This document shows, piece after piece, positions 17,091 to 24,577 of a stretch of 42,723 bases of DNA; within the stretch, counting starts at the first letter, position 1, and the number at the start of each line of letters is the position of its first letter. Under the pieces are notes generated by a model, which worked only from the letters and a program-made list of their open reading frames with translations, was not told the DNA's origin and did not search any database. Source of the stretch: Pseudocoprococcus catus (lineage in GTDB: Bacteria > Bacillota > Clostridia > Lachnospirales > Lachnospiraceae). The stretch spans positions 1 through 42,723 of the forward strand of contig NZ_JAAXCM010000028.1 of NCBI RefSeq assembly GCF_019734885.1, read 5' to 3'. The translations under genes were made by a program, and so were the position numbers.

Positions 17091-17317
17091 ATAAACCTCC
17101 ATATATCAAAAGCTCCCATACCTGACGGTAAGGGAGCTTTTGATTATGTATACGAAAAGATAAACTATCTTCCCGATAATTTCCAGTTTACTATTCCTGC
17201 TCGGATATCCCTTGCCATCAGAGTATGCTTTTATTCAATTGTCTTGCATTCTTTTGCTACTGTGACATTCGAATAGAGTACCGTTCTCCCGGCAGTCATT
17301 TCGTCTGTCTTTTACGC
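17091..17317 (-). promoter_or_regulatory. Long structured leader of nifH-like 2
   Basis: About 210 bases separate the predicted start of transcription from the ATG. The last 35 bases before the ribosome site form CAAAAGCTCCC/GGGAGCTTTTG (17107-17117 with 17132-17142). There is no T-run on the minus strand, so sequestration of nearby translation signals is as likely as termination. The length and paired ends suggest a regulatory leader. No known riboswitch class is recognised. Confidence 0.5.
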
Positions 17318-17346
17318 ATTATAACATATAATTATCAATAATGTAA
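17318..17346 (-). promoter_or_regulatory. Sigma-A promoter with extended -10 for the nif-like/hyp operon
   Basis: On the minus strand, TTACAT (17341-17346) and TATAAT (17318-17323) are 17 bases apart, with TG one base before the -10 box. Transcription would start near 17311. Confidence 0.75.
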
Positions 17347-17375
17347 CCCTGGTTTTGTCTATTATGCTGTATACA

Positions 17376-17798
17376 TTATTTCTCCCATCGACTCTTTTCA
17401 TTCTCACAGATACCATTCCATTTACAGCCTCCGCAGATTTCTTTCCTCTTCCCTGTCACCAAAAGTTGATTCTGCACTTTTTCAGTAAAATCATCGAAGG
17501 CTAACTGCTCACCATCTGCCAGACCGCAGGCCTCCAGCACAGCGTTGTCATATTTCTCGACCAAAGTCAGATCTGTGCACTGCCCCTCCCGATTATTCGG
17601 ACAGGCAGAACAGATCTCATCTGTCCCTACATGCAGCTGTACATCCATCCCTTTCTGCAATTCATCCAATACTTCTTTCATATGCGCCGAAAAACCATCG
17701 CTGTAACCTTCACCTTTAAAATAAGCAAGGCACATACCATGATGCGGTCTCAATAAAACCGGCCGAGCCAGCTTCTGCTTGTCTTTCTCTTCTGCCAT
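17376..17798 (-). CDS. DUF1284-type cysteine-rich protein
   Basis: The protein has 140 residues from the ATG at 17798 (a longer frame to 17876 has a poor N-terminus). LRPHHGMCLAYFKGEGYSDGF is the family hallmark. Cysteines are arranged as CSACPNNREGQC and a C-terminal CGGCKWNGIC, which suggests an iron-sulfur or zinc site. The family's function is not established. It ends only 30 bases before the -35 box of the nif-like operon and has the same direction, so it may supply or sense Fe-S clusters for the pathway, but co-occurrence elsewhere must be checked. Confidence 0.75.
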   Translation of the reverse strand: MAEEKDKQKLARPVLLRPHHGMCLAYFKGEGYSDGFSAHMKEVLDELQKGMDVQLHVGTDEICSACPNNREGQCTDLTLVEKYDNAVLEACGLADGEQLAFDDFTEKVQNQLLVTGKRKEICGGCKWNGICENEKSRWEK

Positions 17799-17847
17799 TT
17801 TCTTTCTCTCTTTCTGCTTTTCTCTGCATGATTTTATGATTACTGCG

Positions 17848-18054
17848 TTACAACAGCAATCCGACAATTCCCACAACGATCAGAATCGGGAATGCCAGAT
17901 AGATCAGACCGCCCACAACCAATCCGATCAAAATAACTGGAAGCAGGACAATCGTCAGCAGGAATTTTGAAATTCCCCAGGCAGCTTTAATACCAAACAT
18001 CAACAGTTTTCCAAAAACCGCAAAAAAACAAATAATAAATAACAACGTTAACAT
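17848..18054 (-). CDS. Small two-helix membrane protein
   Basis: The protein has 68 residues, almost wholly hydrophobic, with two or three membrane segments (LTLLFIICFFAVFGKLL, FLLTIVLLPVILIGLVVGGLIYLAFPILIVV). A GGGGAGAAG-type ribosome site precedes the ATG. It ends 49 bases before the DUF1284 gene and shares its direction. No family was recognised. A membrane anchor or a small transport-related peptide are both possible. Confidence 0.6.
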   Translation of the reverse strand: MLTLLFIICFFAVFGKLLMFGIKAAWGISKFLLTIVLLPVILIGLVVGGLIYLAFPILIVVGIVGLLL

Positions 18055-18257
18055 ATTCTTCTCCCCTTCTATCTCTCATAATAACGATTTTGAAATTTTC
18101 ACTTATTTCAAATAACCGGCACAGATAAATTAGCCGTTGCTGTAATGCTATGCTTCTATTATAATAAAGAAAGTAATAAAAATAAACTTTGAACATATAG
18201 AAATAACACTGTTTATTTCTCCGTTTTGGAGTATAAACCATAAAGAGGGATTTTACA

Positions 18258-18446
18258 ATGGGAAGACAATCAACAAGAGCAAACAAAAACATCTACCAGA
18301 TCTGCCGTGAAGAATGTGAACTGACAAGAGAAAAGGCCAGTGAAATGATGACCGGTGTTTCTGCTTCACGAATTGAAAAAATCGAATACAATCTTCAGGA
18401 TCCGACACCTTATGACATTGTTCAGATGGCTGACTGTTATAAATGA
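18258..18446 (+). pseudogene. Truncated Xre-type HTH protein
   Basis: The 62 residues begin MGRQSTRANKNIYQICREE and run through an Xre-like helix-turn-helix (LTREKASEMMTGVSASRIEKIE), ending at MADCYK. Related Lachnospiraceae proteins, as I recall them, continue for about another 80-90 residues with CNYYC and CPIGQ motifs. Here a TGA follows CYK, so the C-terminal half is lost. It may still bind DNA. It is divergent from the small membrane protein gene, with a TATAAT-like box near 18160. Confidence 0.55.
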
Positions 18447-18811
18447 CCGAATGAATGCTATGATAATTTTATTAAAAACACTTTTTGCCGTATTTTGTTC
18501 TTAACATTAAGAAGAGTTGATTATGTCCCACCAAAATCCCCCGGATGCCACCCGAGTATCCCGGATTTTTTTCTATATCATCCGAACCCTCAGAAACCTT
18601 CAGGATATGGAATTGCAGATATATTTCTGACATTGCTCACCGAAAATCAGATTCCGGATTTGGATGACTTTTTAGATAGCAGCAGTGTTTGGCCATTTCC
18701 AAAGATGTCGAAATCAGAAGTGCTACGCTTTCCACCATCATCTGACTCTGGAAAAATAAAAACATTATCGCTTTAACATAAAAAACATATTGTCTTTTTT
18801 TCAGAAAACTT
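18447..18811. other. Gap with an unassigned broken reading frame
   Basis: A plus-strand frame from an ATG at 18523 encodes about 35 residues (MSHQNPPDATRVSRIFFYII...) and then stops. A second frame (18495-18776) continues with LTENQIPDLDDFLDSSSVWPF. Together they look like one small gene split by a frameshift near 18630. I do not recognise the family. Confidence 0.3.
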
Positions 18812-18840
18812 ATTCTGCTTTTCAACTTCTGTGATATAAT
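18812..18840 (+). promoter_or_regulatory. Extended -10 promoter for the GGDEF gene
   Basis: TATAAT at 18835-18840 is preceded by TG one base upstream (TGATATAAT). The -35 region is weak, as is common with extended -10 promoters. The GTG start of the next gene is 44 bases downstream. Confidence 0.55.
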
Positions 18841-18883
18841 GCTTTATTATAAAAACTCCCATGGATAAAACGAGGTGGACCAA

Positions 18884-20644
18884 GTGAAAAAGAAAACACT
18901 TGTGCCTCTTATCATTTTTTTACTGGGCATATGCCTTGTTGGTTTAATTGTATATAAAACAGACACCCACGAAAAAGAGCAGAGACACATAACAGCACAA
19001 CTAAACGCAGCCACCTATGGCGAACGCATAAAGAATGAAATTACAAATGGAATTGAGATCACGAATACCTTGAAGCAGATTTTAATAAGCGAAAACGGCG
19101 AGATCCATCAGTTTGAAACGATTGCCGGGAATCTCATGTCTGATTCTATTGAAAGCATACAGCTTGCTCCTAATGGTGTTGTAACAGATATTTATCCGGC
19201 TGATGGAAATGAGGCAGGTAAGATTGATTTAATCCATGATAAAGACCGCGGAAAGATTTCCTGTTACGCCAGAGACAACCATACAATCATTACGCAAGGT
19301 CCTTTCGAATTGAAACAGGGTGGCTATGGAATTGCGGTACGCAATCCAGTCTACCTGAAAGATGAAAACGAGCAAGAGTATTTCTGGGGATTTACTATCG
19401 TTATCCTGCGTGTTCCGGACATTTTTTCAGACTCACTTCATGCACTTTCAAATTTTGGATACGACTATAAAATTTTAAAAACAGACTCTCCATGGAGTGA
19501 TACTTATAAAGTGGTTTATCAATCAGATGGTCAAACAAATCATCCTGTTTCTTATACATTTACAATAGGAGATGAAAACTGGAAATTTGAAGTAACTCCT
19601 AAAAGTGGATGGAGAAATAACTCACTACTGATAATCATCATCGGACTGTTTCTTACAATAAGCCTTCTTCTGTCAATTCTTACCAGAGTATGGCTAGTAA
19701 CAAAAGAAAATAGGAACAAATATCAAATACTGGCACATACAGATTCTCTTACAGGTGTTTATAACCGCTATGGATTTGATGAGTTAGCAGAAAAAATGAT
19801 TTCTAAAAATCCTCAAACTCATTTTGTAGCTGCACTCCTTGATATTGATGATTTCAAGTTTATCAATGATATCTATGGTCATAGTTACGGAGACAGGGCA
19901 TTAAAGATTCTTGCAGACAGCATGAAGGCTTTTTTCCCATCCGATGCGTTACTGGGAAGAAACGGTGGTGATGAATTCTGCATTCTTTTACCAAATTGTA
20001 CCTTTGCAGAAGCAGATGTACAGCTACAGCAATTCACTAAACTTTCCAAAACATTCTCATATCAAGGTAAGGAACATGCATTTTACATTTCTCTTGGATA
20101 TGCAGAATATCCAACATTTGCATCCGACCGTTCACAGCTCATGCGCTTCGCAGATGTAGCTCTTTATGAAATAAAGCTTCATGGAAAAAATGGATGTATG
20201 GCCTACAGAGAAGGTCTTCAGTCAGGTGTTCGCAAACAGCTTGGATTCGCATTCAAGGATATCTCGGAACATCTTCCAGGTGCATTTATCATATACAGAG
20301 CTGACAAAGAAGATGATGAACTATTTTATGCAAATGATGAATTTCTTCATATGTCTGGATATAAAGATATAGATGAACTATTCAAACTTACTAAGAAAAG
20401 TTTTCGAAACTTGATTCGGGAAGATGAACAGCAACAGATAGAATCAAGTATCTGGGAACAGATTGACAATGGTAATGAAAATGACTATATTCACTTCCAT
20501 CTTCGAAAAGCTGACGGAGCCTACCTTTCTGTGCTTGATCATGGAAGAATTGTAGAGAACCAACAATACGGAAAAGTATTTTATGTATTGTTCATGGATT
20601 GGGAAGATATGCATATTCGTTACAGTGATAAATTCTCAAGATAA
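18884..20644 (+). CDS. Membrane diguanylate cyclase with CHASE-like sensor and C-terminal PAS
   Basis: The protein has about 586 residues. The GTG at 18884 is chosen because GAGGTGG ends 5 bases upstream. An N-terminal membrane helix (LVPLIIFLLGICLVGLIVY) and a second near residue 255 (LLIIIIGLFLTISLLLSIL) bracket an extracytoplasmic CHASE-like domain. The GGDEF domain follows: LTGVYNRYGFDE, DIDDFKFINDIYGHSYGDRAL, and the intact active-site loop RNGGDEF, so c-di-GMP synthesis is expected. A PAS-like domain (GAFIIYRADKEDDELFYANDEFLHMSGY) ends the protein; EAL is absent. A PAS domain after GGDEF is an uncommon order. It is a lone gene without obvious partners. Confidence 0.85.
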   Translation: MKKKTLVPLIIFLLGICLVGLIVYKTDTHEKEQRHITAQLNAATYGERIKNEITNGIEITNTLKQILISENGEIHQFETIAGNLMSDSIESIQLAPNGVVTDIYPADGNEAGKIDLIHDKDRGKISCYARDNHTIITQGPFELKQGGYGIAVRNPVYLKDENEQEYFWGFTIVILRVPDIFSDSLHALSNFGYDYKILKTDSPWSDTYKVVYQSDGQTNHPVSYTFTIGDENWKFEVTPKSGWRNNSLLIIIIGLFLTISLLLSILTRVWLVTKENRNKYQILAHTDSLTGVYNRYGFDELAEKMISKNPQTHFVAALLDIDDFKFINDIYGHSYGDRALKILADSMKAFFPSDALLGRNGGDEFCILLPNCTFAEADVQLQQFTKLSKTFSYQGKEHAFYISLGYAEYPTFASDRSQLMRFADVALYEIKLHGKNGCMAYREGLQSGVRKQLGFAFKDISEHLPGAFIIYRADKEDDELFYANDEFLHMSGYKDIDELFKLTKKSFRNLIREDEQQQIESSIWEQIDNGNENDYIHFHLRKADGAYLSVLDHGRIVENQQYGKVFYVLFMDWEDMHIRYSDKFSR

Positions 20645-20665
20645 TAAAAATCGCAAAAAACAGAG

Positions 20666-20773
20666 AAGACGGTGAAACTTATCAAATCCCGGATCGCTTC
20701 CTTTGATATCAACGAGCTTCGGGACCTGATAGAGTATGACGAACTGGAACTGGATACCCTGGGCGACCAAAAG
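20666..20773 (+). pseudogene. Scar of a VirD4/TraG coupling-protein gene
   Basis: Bases 20696-20773 match 39276-39353 of the intact coupling-protein gene with about 7 mismatches in 78 positions, the last 37 being identical. In frame it reads FDINELRDLIEYDELELDTLGDQK versus FDIKELRDLMEYDELELDTLGDQK. Upstream, KTVKLIKSRIAS resembles the preceding coupling-protein segment with a deletion. There is no start or Walker motif. It marks loss of an earlier conjugative element. Confidence 0.85.
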
Positions 20774-20775
20774 GC

Positions 20776-20837
20776 GGCACCACCTTTCATTTGCGGCAAA
20801 ATGGAATGACCACACCATACAAATGAAAGGTGGTGCC
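20776..20837. repeat. 62-bp hairpin with perfect 18-bp arms
   Basis: GGCACCACCTTTCATTTG (20776-20793) is the exact reverse complement of 20820-20837, with a 26-base loop. It abuts the coupling-protein scar by 2 bases and lies between two convergent genes. No T-run follows on either strand, so a mobile-element end or recombination product is as likely as a terminator. Confidence 0.75.
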
Positions 20838-20888
20838 AAATCAAGAAATCTGCTCCATTCAGTACTGAATTTTGAACTCAGGAATTGT

Positions 20889-21590
20889 TCACTCAACCCG
20901 AAGCATCCGATAACCGATGCCGATGTGCGTTTGTATGTATTGCTGCCCATCTTTCCCGTTTTCCAGCTTTTTGCGCAGGGTTGCCATGAATACTCGAAGA
21001 GAAGCAATATCATTTTCCCAACTGCTGCCCCAAATCTGCTGCGTAATGTAGGTGTGTGTCAGAACCTTACCCACATTTTTTGAGAGCAGGCACAGCAGCT
21101 TGTATTCGATGGGCGTCAAGTGCAGTTCTTCACCATCAATATATGCGCAGCCTGCCGCATAGTCGATTTTCAGCGCACCATTCGTAAAAATCGGAGTTTC
21201 CTGCGCCGTATCCGCTTTCATCAACGCTAATCTTCGCTGCGTCACCCGTAACCGCGCCAGTAGCTCATCCACAGAAAAGGGTTTCGTCAGGTAATCGTCT
21301 GCCCCGGCATCCAGCGCCCCGATTTTATCAGAATCCTCCGTTCTGGCGCTGATCACAATGATCGGCATATTCGACCACGAACGGATTTTTCGGATGATCT
21401 CCACACCGTCCATATCTGGGAGTCCCAGATCGAGCAGCACAATATCCGGATTATGAGACAGCGCTTCCATCACGGCGCTTGCGCCGTTTTGAGCTGAGAG
21501 ATATCTGTATTCGTGAGTTTTCAGCGTCGTCGTGATTAAATTGCGCACCGGAGTATCATCTTCTACAACAAGAACAAGCGGCTTATTCAT
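20889..21590 (-). CDS. kdpE: KdpE-like OmpR-family response regulator
   Basis: The protein has 233 residues. The receiver domain has VVEDD near residue 9, the phospho-acceptor in DIVLLDLGLPDMDG, a conserved threonine/serine in IIVISARTED, and the lysine in YLTKPF. The winged-helix effector ends with LRVFMATLRKKLE and IGIGYRML, typical of KdpE. It overlaps the kinase gene by 8 bases. In textbook systems KdpE activates kdpFABC; here the linked genes are Trk/Ktr subunits, so the target is probably this operon's own promoter. Confidence 0.88.
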   Translation of the reverse strand: MNKPLVLVVEDDTPVRNLITTTLKTHEYRYLSAQNGASAVMEALSHNPDIVLLDLGLPDMDGVEIIRKIRSWSNMPIIVISARTEDSDKIGALDAGADDYLTKPFSVDELLARLRVTQRRLALMKADTAQETPIFTNGALKIDYAAGCAYIDGEELHLTPIEYKLLCLLSKNVGKVLTHTYITQQIWGSSWENDIASLRVFMATLRKKLENGKDGQQYIQTHIGIGYRMLRVE

Positions 21591-23544
21591 TTAAGTTCAC
21601 CTCACTAAGTGGTACCGTAAAGGAAAAGATGCATCCATGCGGCGAATTGTCTTTCAGCGTCATTTCGCCATTATGTGCATGAATAATGGTTTGACAGAGA
21701 GTAAGTCCAAGCCCAAGACTTCGGCGGCTGTCGCCAATTGGATTACTCCCGGTAAAGAACATTTCAAAAACACGTTCTTTTAGTTCATCTGAGATACCGG
21801 GACCGTTATCGCTGACGCATATCTCAGCCATATTTTCTCGCGGGATTGCCGTAATCCGGATGTTCGATCCAGTCGGAGTATATTTGACTGCGTTGTTCAC
21901 CAGATTGATAAGTACCTGCACGATGAGTCCTGCGTCCACCCGCACCAGCAACGGTACGTCTCCGCAATCTACCTCGATGTGATATTCTGTTGATCTTCGG
22001 TCGATATGCCGGAATGCTTCCGATACGATGTCATCCACGACCTGATCAGAAAGGCGCAGCTTTACGCTGCCGCCCGAGATTTTCGTAATAGAAAGTAAAT
22101 TCTCAACCAGACCAGTCAGCCATTGCGCATCATCATAGATATCCGTAAAAATCTGTTTCCGTGTTTGCTCATCCAGCGCATTATAGCTGTGCAGCAGCGT
22201 ATCTGCATTACCGGAAATGGAGGTCAACGGGGTTCTGAGGTCATGAGAAATCGAACGAAGAAGATTGGCACGAAGCTGTTCGTTCTTTGCAAGAACAGCA
22301 GCTTTTTCCTTTTCTGCGGCATTGTGTAAGCTTTCCAGCGCCAGAGCGCACTCTCCGAGAATGGAGAACAGAACGCTGGATGTAAATGCGTCAGGCTGCG
22401 TTTGCTTATCCATCAGAATCCCGACAACTCCGAAAACCTGCTGCCCGGTACGAATGGCAAGATACAGCCGTTTTGCCTTTGGAAAGTTATGCGTCGTTGC
22501 GCCGGCACGCTTGCGGTTTTGCCAGACCCATTGAATCACGTTTTGCTCCCCATCCGCATCTGAGATGCTGTATGGGCTATGCCCGTCAACCGGGTAAATA
22601 ATTTCATCCAACAAAGCACCACCCTGCGCTGGGCAAATCAGAACGTCCCGCTGCATGAGCTTTTGTATCTGCATTGCGGTCATCCGATAGACTTCCTCCG
22701 GCGTTTCTGCCTTTTGAAGCTGCCTGTTCATATCAAAAAGGAGCTTCGTGCGATAAGCATCCCGTGCGGATAGCTGTGCATGGACTTTAAGCTTTGCGGC
22801 AAGTGTGCCGGTCAAAAGCGCCGCTGCAAACATGACTGCAAAGGTTATGGGATATTTGCTGCCATAGGCAACCAAGGATAGTCTGGGTTCCGTCAGAAAA
22901 TAATTGAACAGGATGACGCTCAAAAAAGCGGACAGCACACCGCAGATATACCCTCTGGTAAAGGCGGAGGTCAGAAGCACACCCAGTAGGTAAACCATAA
23001 TGATATTGGCATCTGCAAAGCCGAGCCGCAGAAAGACCCATCCAATGATCGTTGCAGCCGCCAGAATCCCGACAGTCAGAAGCAGTTCCCAGGCGGTCGG
23101 AAGCGCCAGGCGGATAGCGATCAGCCGGTTCCTGCGATAGCTTTTGTAGACTTCCGCATCTGGAATAATGTGAATGTCTACCTCCGGAGCCAGTGCGATG
23201 AGCTGTTCTGTCAGCGTCGGTTCGCTCCAGAAATGCCGCCGCTTCACACCGCTTCGCCCGATTACGATTTTGGTCACGTCGGAGAGCCGCGCATATTCCG
23301 CAATCTGCGTCGGTACATCTTCTCCGTGTGTTGTGACGATTTCTGCACCAAGTTGCTGCGCCAGACGCATATTCGCCTGCAATCGAACGGTATCTTCCGC
23401 GTTCATATCAGCGTCTCCGGGTGTCTGCACATAGAGTGCGGTAAGGCTTCCGCAAAATGCCTGCGCCATTTTTTCTGCCATTCGTACAATGCGTTCATTG
23501 GATGGAGACGAGGACAGGCACACCAGAATATGCTCTTTTGACAT
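21583..23544 (-). CDS. kdpD: KdpD-like sensor kinase lacking the N-terminal KdpD domain
   Basis: This is 653 residues from the ATG at 23544 (behind AAAGGAAG). It begins directly with a USP-like domain (EHILVCLSSSPSNERIVRMA...IVIGRSG, residues 1-120). Four membrane helices follow at about 150-250, then a GAF-like region, the H-box SISHDLRTPLTSISG, and an ATPase domain with NLVNNAVKYTP, DNGPGI and GLGLTLCQT. Full KdpD (about 900 residues) starts with a further 200-residue Walker-type domain that is absent here. Such short forms occur with Trk/Ktr loci in Firmicutes (family knowledge). It may sense K+ or c-di-AMP through its USP-like domain, by analogy only. Confidence 0.88.
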   Translation of the reverse strand: MSKEHILVCLSSSPSNERIVRMAEKMAQAFCGSLTALYVQTPGDADMNAEDTVRLQANMRLAQQLGAEIVTTHGEDVPTQIAEYARLSDVTKIVIGRSGVKRRHFWSEPTLTEQLIALAPEVDIHIIPDAEVYKSYRRNRLIAIRLALPTAWELLLTVGILAAATIIGWVFLRLGFADANIIMVYLLGVLLTSAFTRGYICGVLSAFLSVILFNYFLTEPRLSLVAYGSKYPITFAVMFAAALLTGTLAAKLKVHAQLSARDAYRTKLLFDMNRQLQKAETPEEVYRMTAMQIQKLMQRDVLICPAQGGALLDEIIYPVDGHSPYSISDADGEQNVIQWVWQNRKRAGATTHNFPKAKRLYLAIRTGQQVFGVVGILMDKQTQPDAFTSSVLFSILGECALALESLHNAAEKEKAAVLAKNEQLRANLLRSISHDLRTPLTSISGNADTLLHSYNALDEQTRKQIFTDIYDDAQWLTGLVENLLSITKISGGSVKLRLSDQVVDDIVSEAFRHIDRRSTEYHIEVDCGDVPLLVRVDAGLIVQVLINLVNNAVKYTPTGSNIRITAIPRENMAEICVSDNGPGISDELKERVFEMFFTGSNPIGDSRRSLGLGLTLCQTIIHAHNGEMTLKDNSPHGCIFSFTVPLSEVNLNE

Positions 23545-23617
23545 TTCACTTCCTTTGTTCTGCACACTTTCACCACCCCTCTTAAAATAATATTATAGCA
23601 CCAAAATGTGACGGTTT

Positions 23618-23899
23618 CTACCGCGTCAGGTCAGATTCGTTGTCCGGGAAGGGAAATTCATCTGGGGCATAGATTGCGATTTTTACATTGGTATGACTGC
23701 TGCGGAACCGGGAAAGCGCTTCATCCAGCTCGTCGGGAGAAATATCTCCGTTCAGACGCACGCATGGCTTCTGCTGCGGTACGGTTTCTTCCTCGATTCG
23801 TTTCTGATTTTCCACCAGAAATTGATCCAGACGTTTCATCAGAAACCAGCCAAACAGGAATATCAGAGATATTCCGACGATCAAAACGACATCTTCCAT
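23618..23899 (-). CDS. Small single-helix membrane protein of the potassium operon
   Basis: The protein has 93 residues. One N-terminal membrane helix (VVLIVGISLIFLFGWFLM) is followed by a charged linker (RLDQFLVENQKRIEEE) and a small soluble domain (VRLNGDISPDELDEALSRFRSSHTNVKIAIY). It lies 17 bases after trkA and ahead of kdpD in the same direction. No family was recognised. The position suggests an accessory or regulatory subunit of the transporter or the kinase. Confidence 0.65.
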   Translation of the reverse strand: MEDVVLIVGISLIFLFGWFLMKRLDQFLVENQKRIEEETVPQQKPCVRLNGDISPDELDEALSRFRSSHTNVKIAIYAPDEFPFPDNESDLTR

Positions 23900-23916
23900 A
23901 TACCCTCACCGTCCGT

Positions 23917-24564
23917 TCAGATTCGGAAGCACTTTTGCAGCGTCTTATATTCGCCCAACGCTAAAATCGTTGTTTCCCCAGACAGCACCGTATCCGGTGT
24001 AATCGAAACCTCTGTTTTTCCCGAACGCTTAATGCCGAGAATGTTAATACCATACTTTCTGCGAATATCCAGCTCTCCAACGCTTTTGCCGATCCACCCT
24101 TCCGGAATTTCTACTTCAAAAATGGCGTGCTGGTCGTCAATTTCTATGTAGTCAAAGATATGATTGGAGCTGTATCGGATTGCAACCCACTTTGCCACTT
24201 GCTTTTCCGGGTAGACTACATGGTCAGCACCGTTGCGAAGCAGAAACTTTGCCTGCACATCCCGTTCGGCACGCGACACCACGCACTTCGCGCCTAGCTC
24301 CTTCAACAGCGACGTCGTTTCCAACGAGTTCTGAAAACTGCCGCCAATGGTCACGAGGCAGACATCAAAATTTCCAATGCCAAGAGAGTGAAGAAACTCC
24401 GCGTTTGTACTATCACCAATTTGCGCGTTTGTGACGTAAGGCAGCACATCATTGATTCGTTCCTCGTTTGTATCAACCGCCATGACCTGATGACCCAGCT
24501 GAGAAAGCTGTACTGCGATATGCCGTCCGAAACGGCCTGCGCCAATTAATAGAATGTTTTTCAT
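23917..24564 (-). CDS. trkA: TrkA/KtrA regulatory subunit of potassium channel
   Basis: The protein has 215 residues from the ATG at 24564, 9 bases after AAGGAG; the frame extends to 24585 over the trkH stop. The RCK-N Rossmann domain shows GAGRFGRHIAVQL (residues 7-19), the acidic VDTNEERI at the end of the second strand, GDSTN and VSRAERDVQAKFLLRNGADHVVYPE. The RCK-C (TrkA_C) domain holds VEIPEGWIGKSVGELDIRRKYGINILGI. It is a cytoplasmic gating ring binding nucleotides, and probably c-di-AMP in the C-domain of Firmicutes homologues. It pairs with the adjacent trkH. Confidence 0.92.
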   Translation of the reverse strand: MKNILLIGAGRFGRHIAVQLSQLGHQVMAVDTNEERINDVLPYVTNAQIGDSTNAEFLHSLGIGNFDVCLVTIGGSFQNSLETTSLLKELGAKCVVSRAERDVQAKFLLRNGADHVVYPEKQVAKWVAIRYSSNHIFDYIEIDDQHAIFEVEIPEGWIGKSVGELDIRRKYGINILGIKRSGKTEVSITPDTVLSGETTILALGEYKTLQKCFRI

Positions 24565-24577
24565 GAGAAAAGACTCC

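Noticed and set aside
17107-17142. Rho-independent terminator before nifH-like 2
   Set aside because: The stem is strong but no T-run follows it on the minus strand, where AUAUAUGGAGG follows, so I treat it as a leader element.
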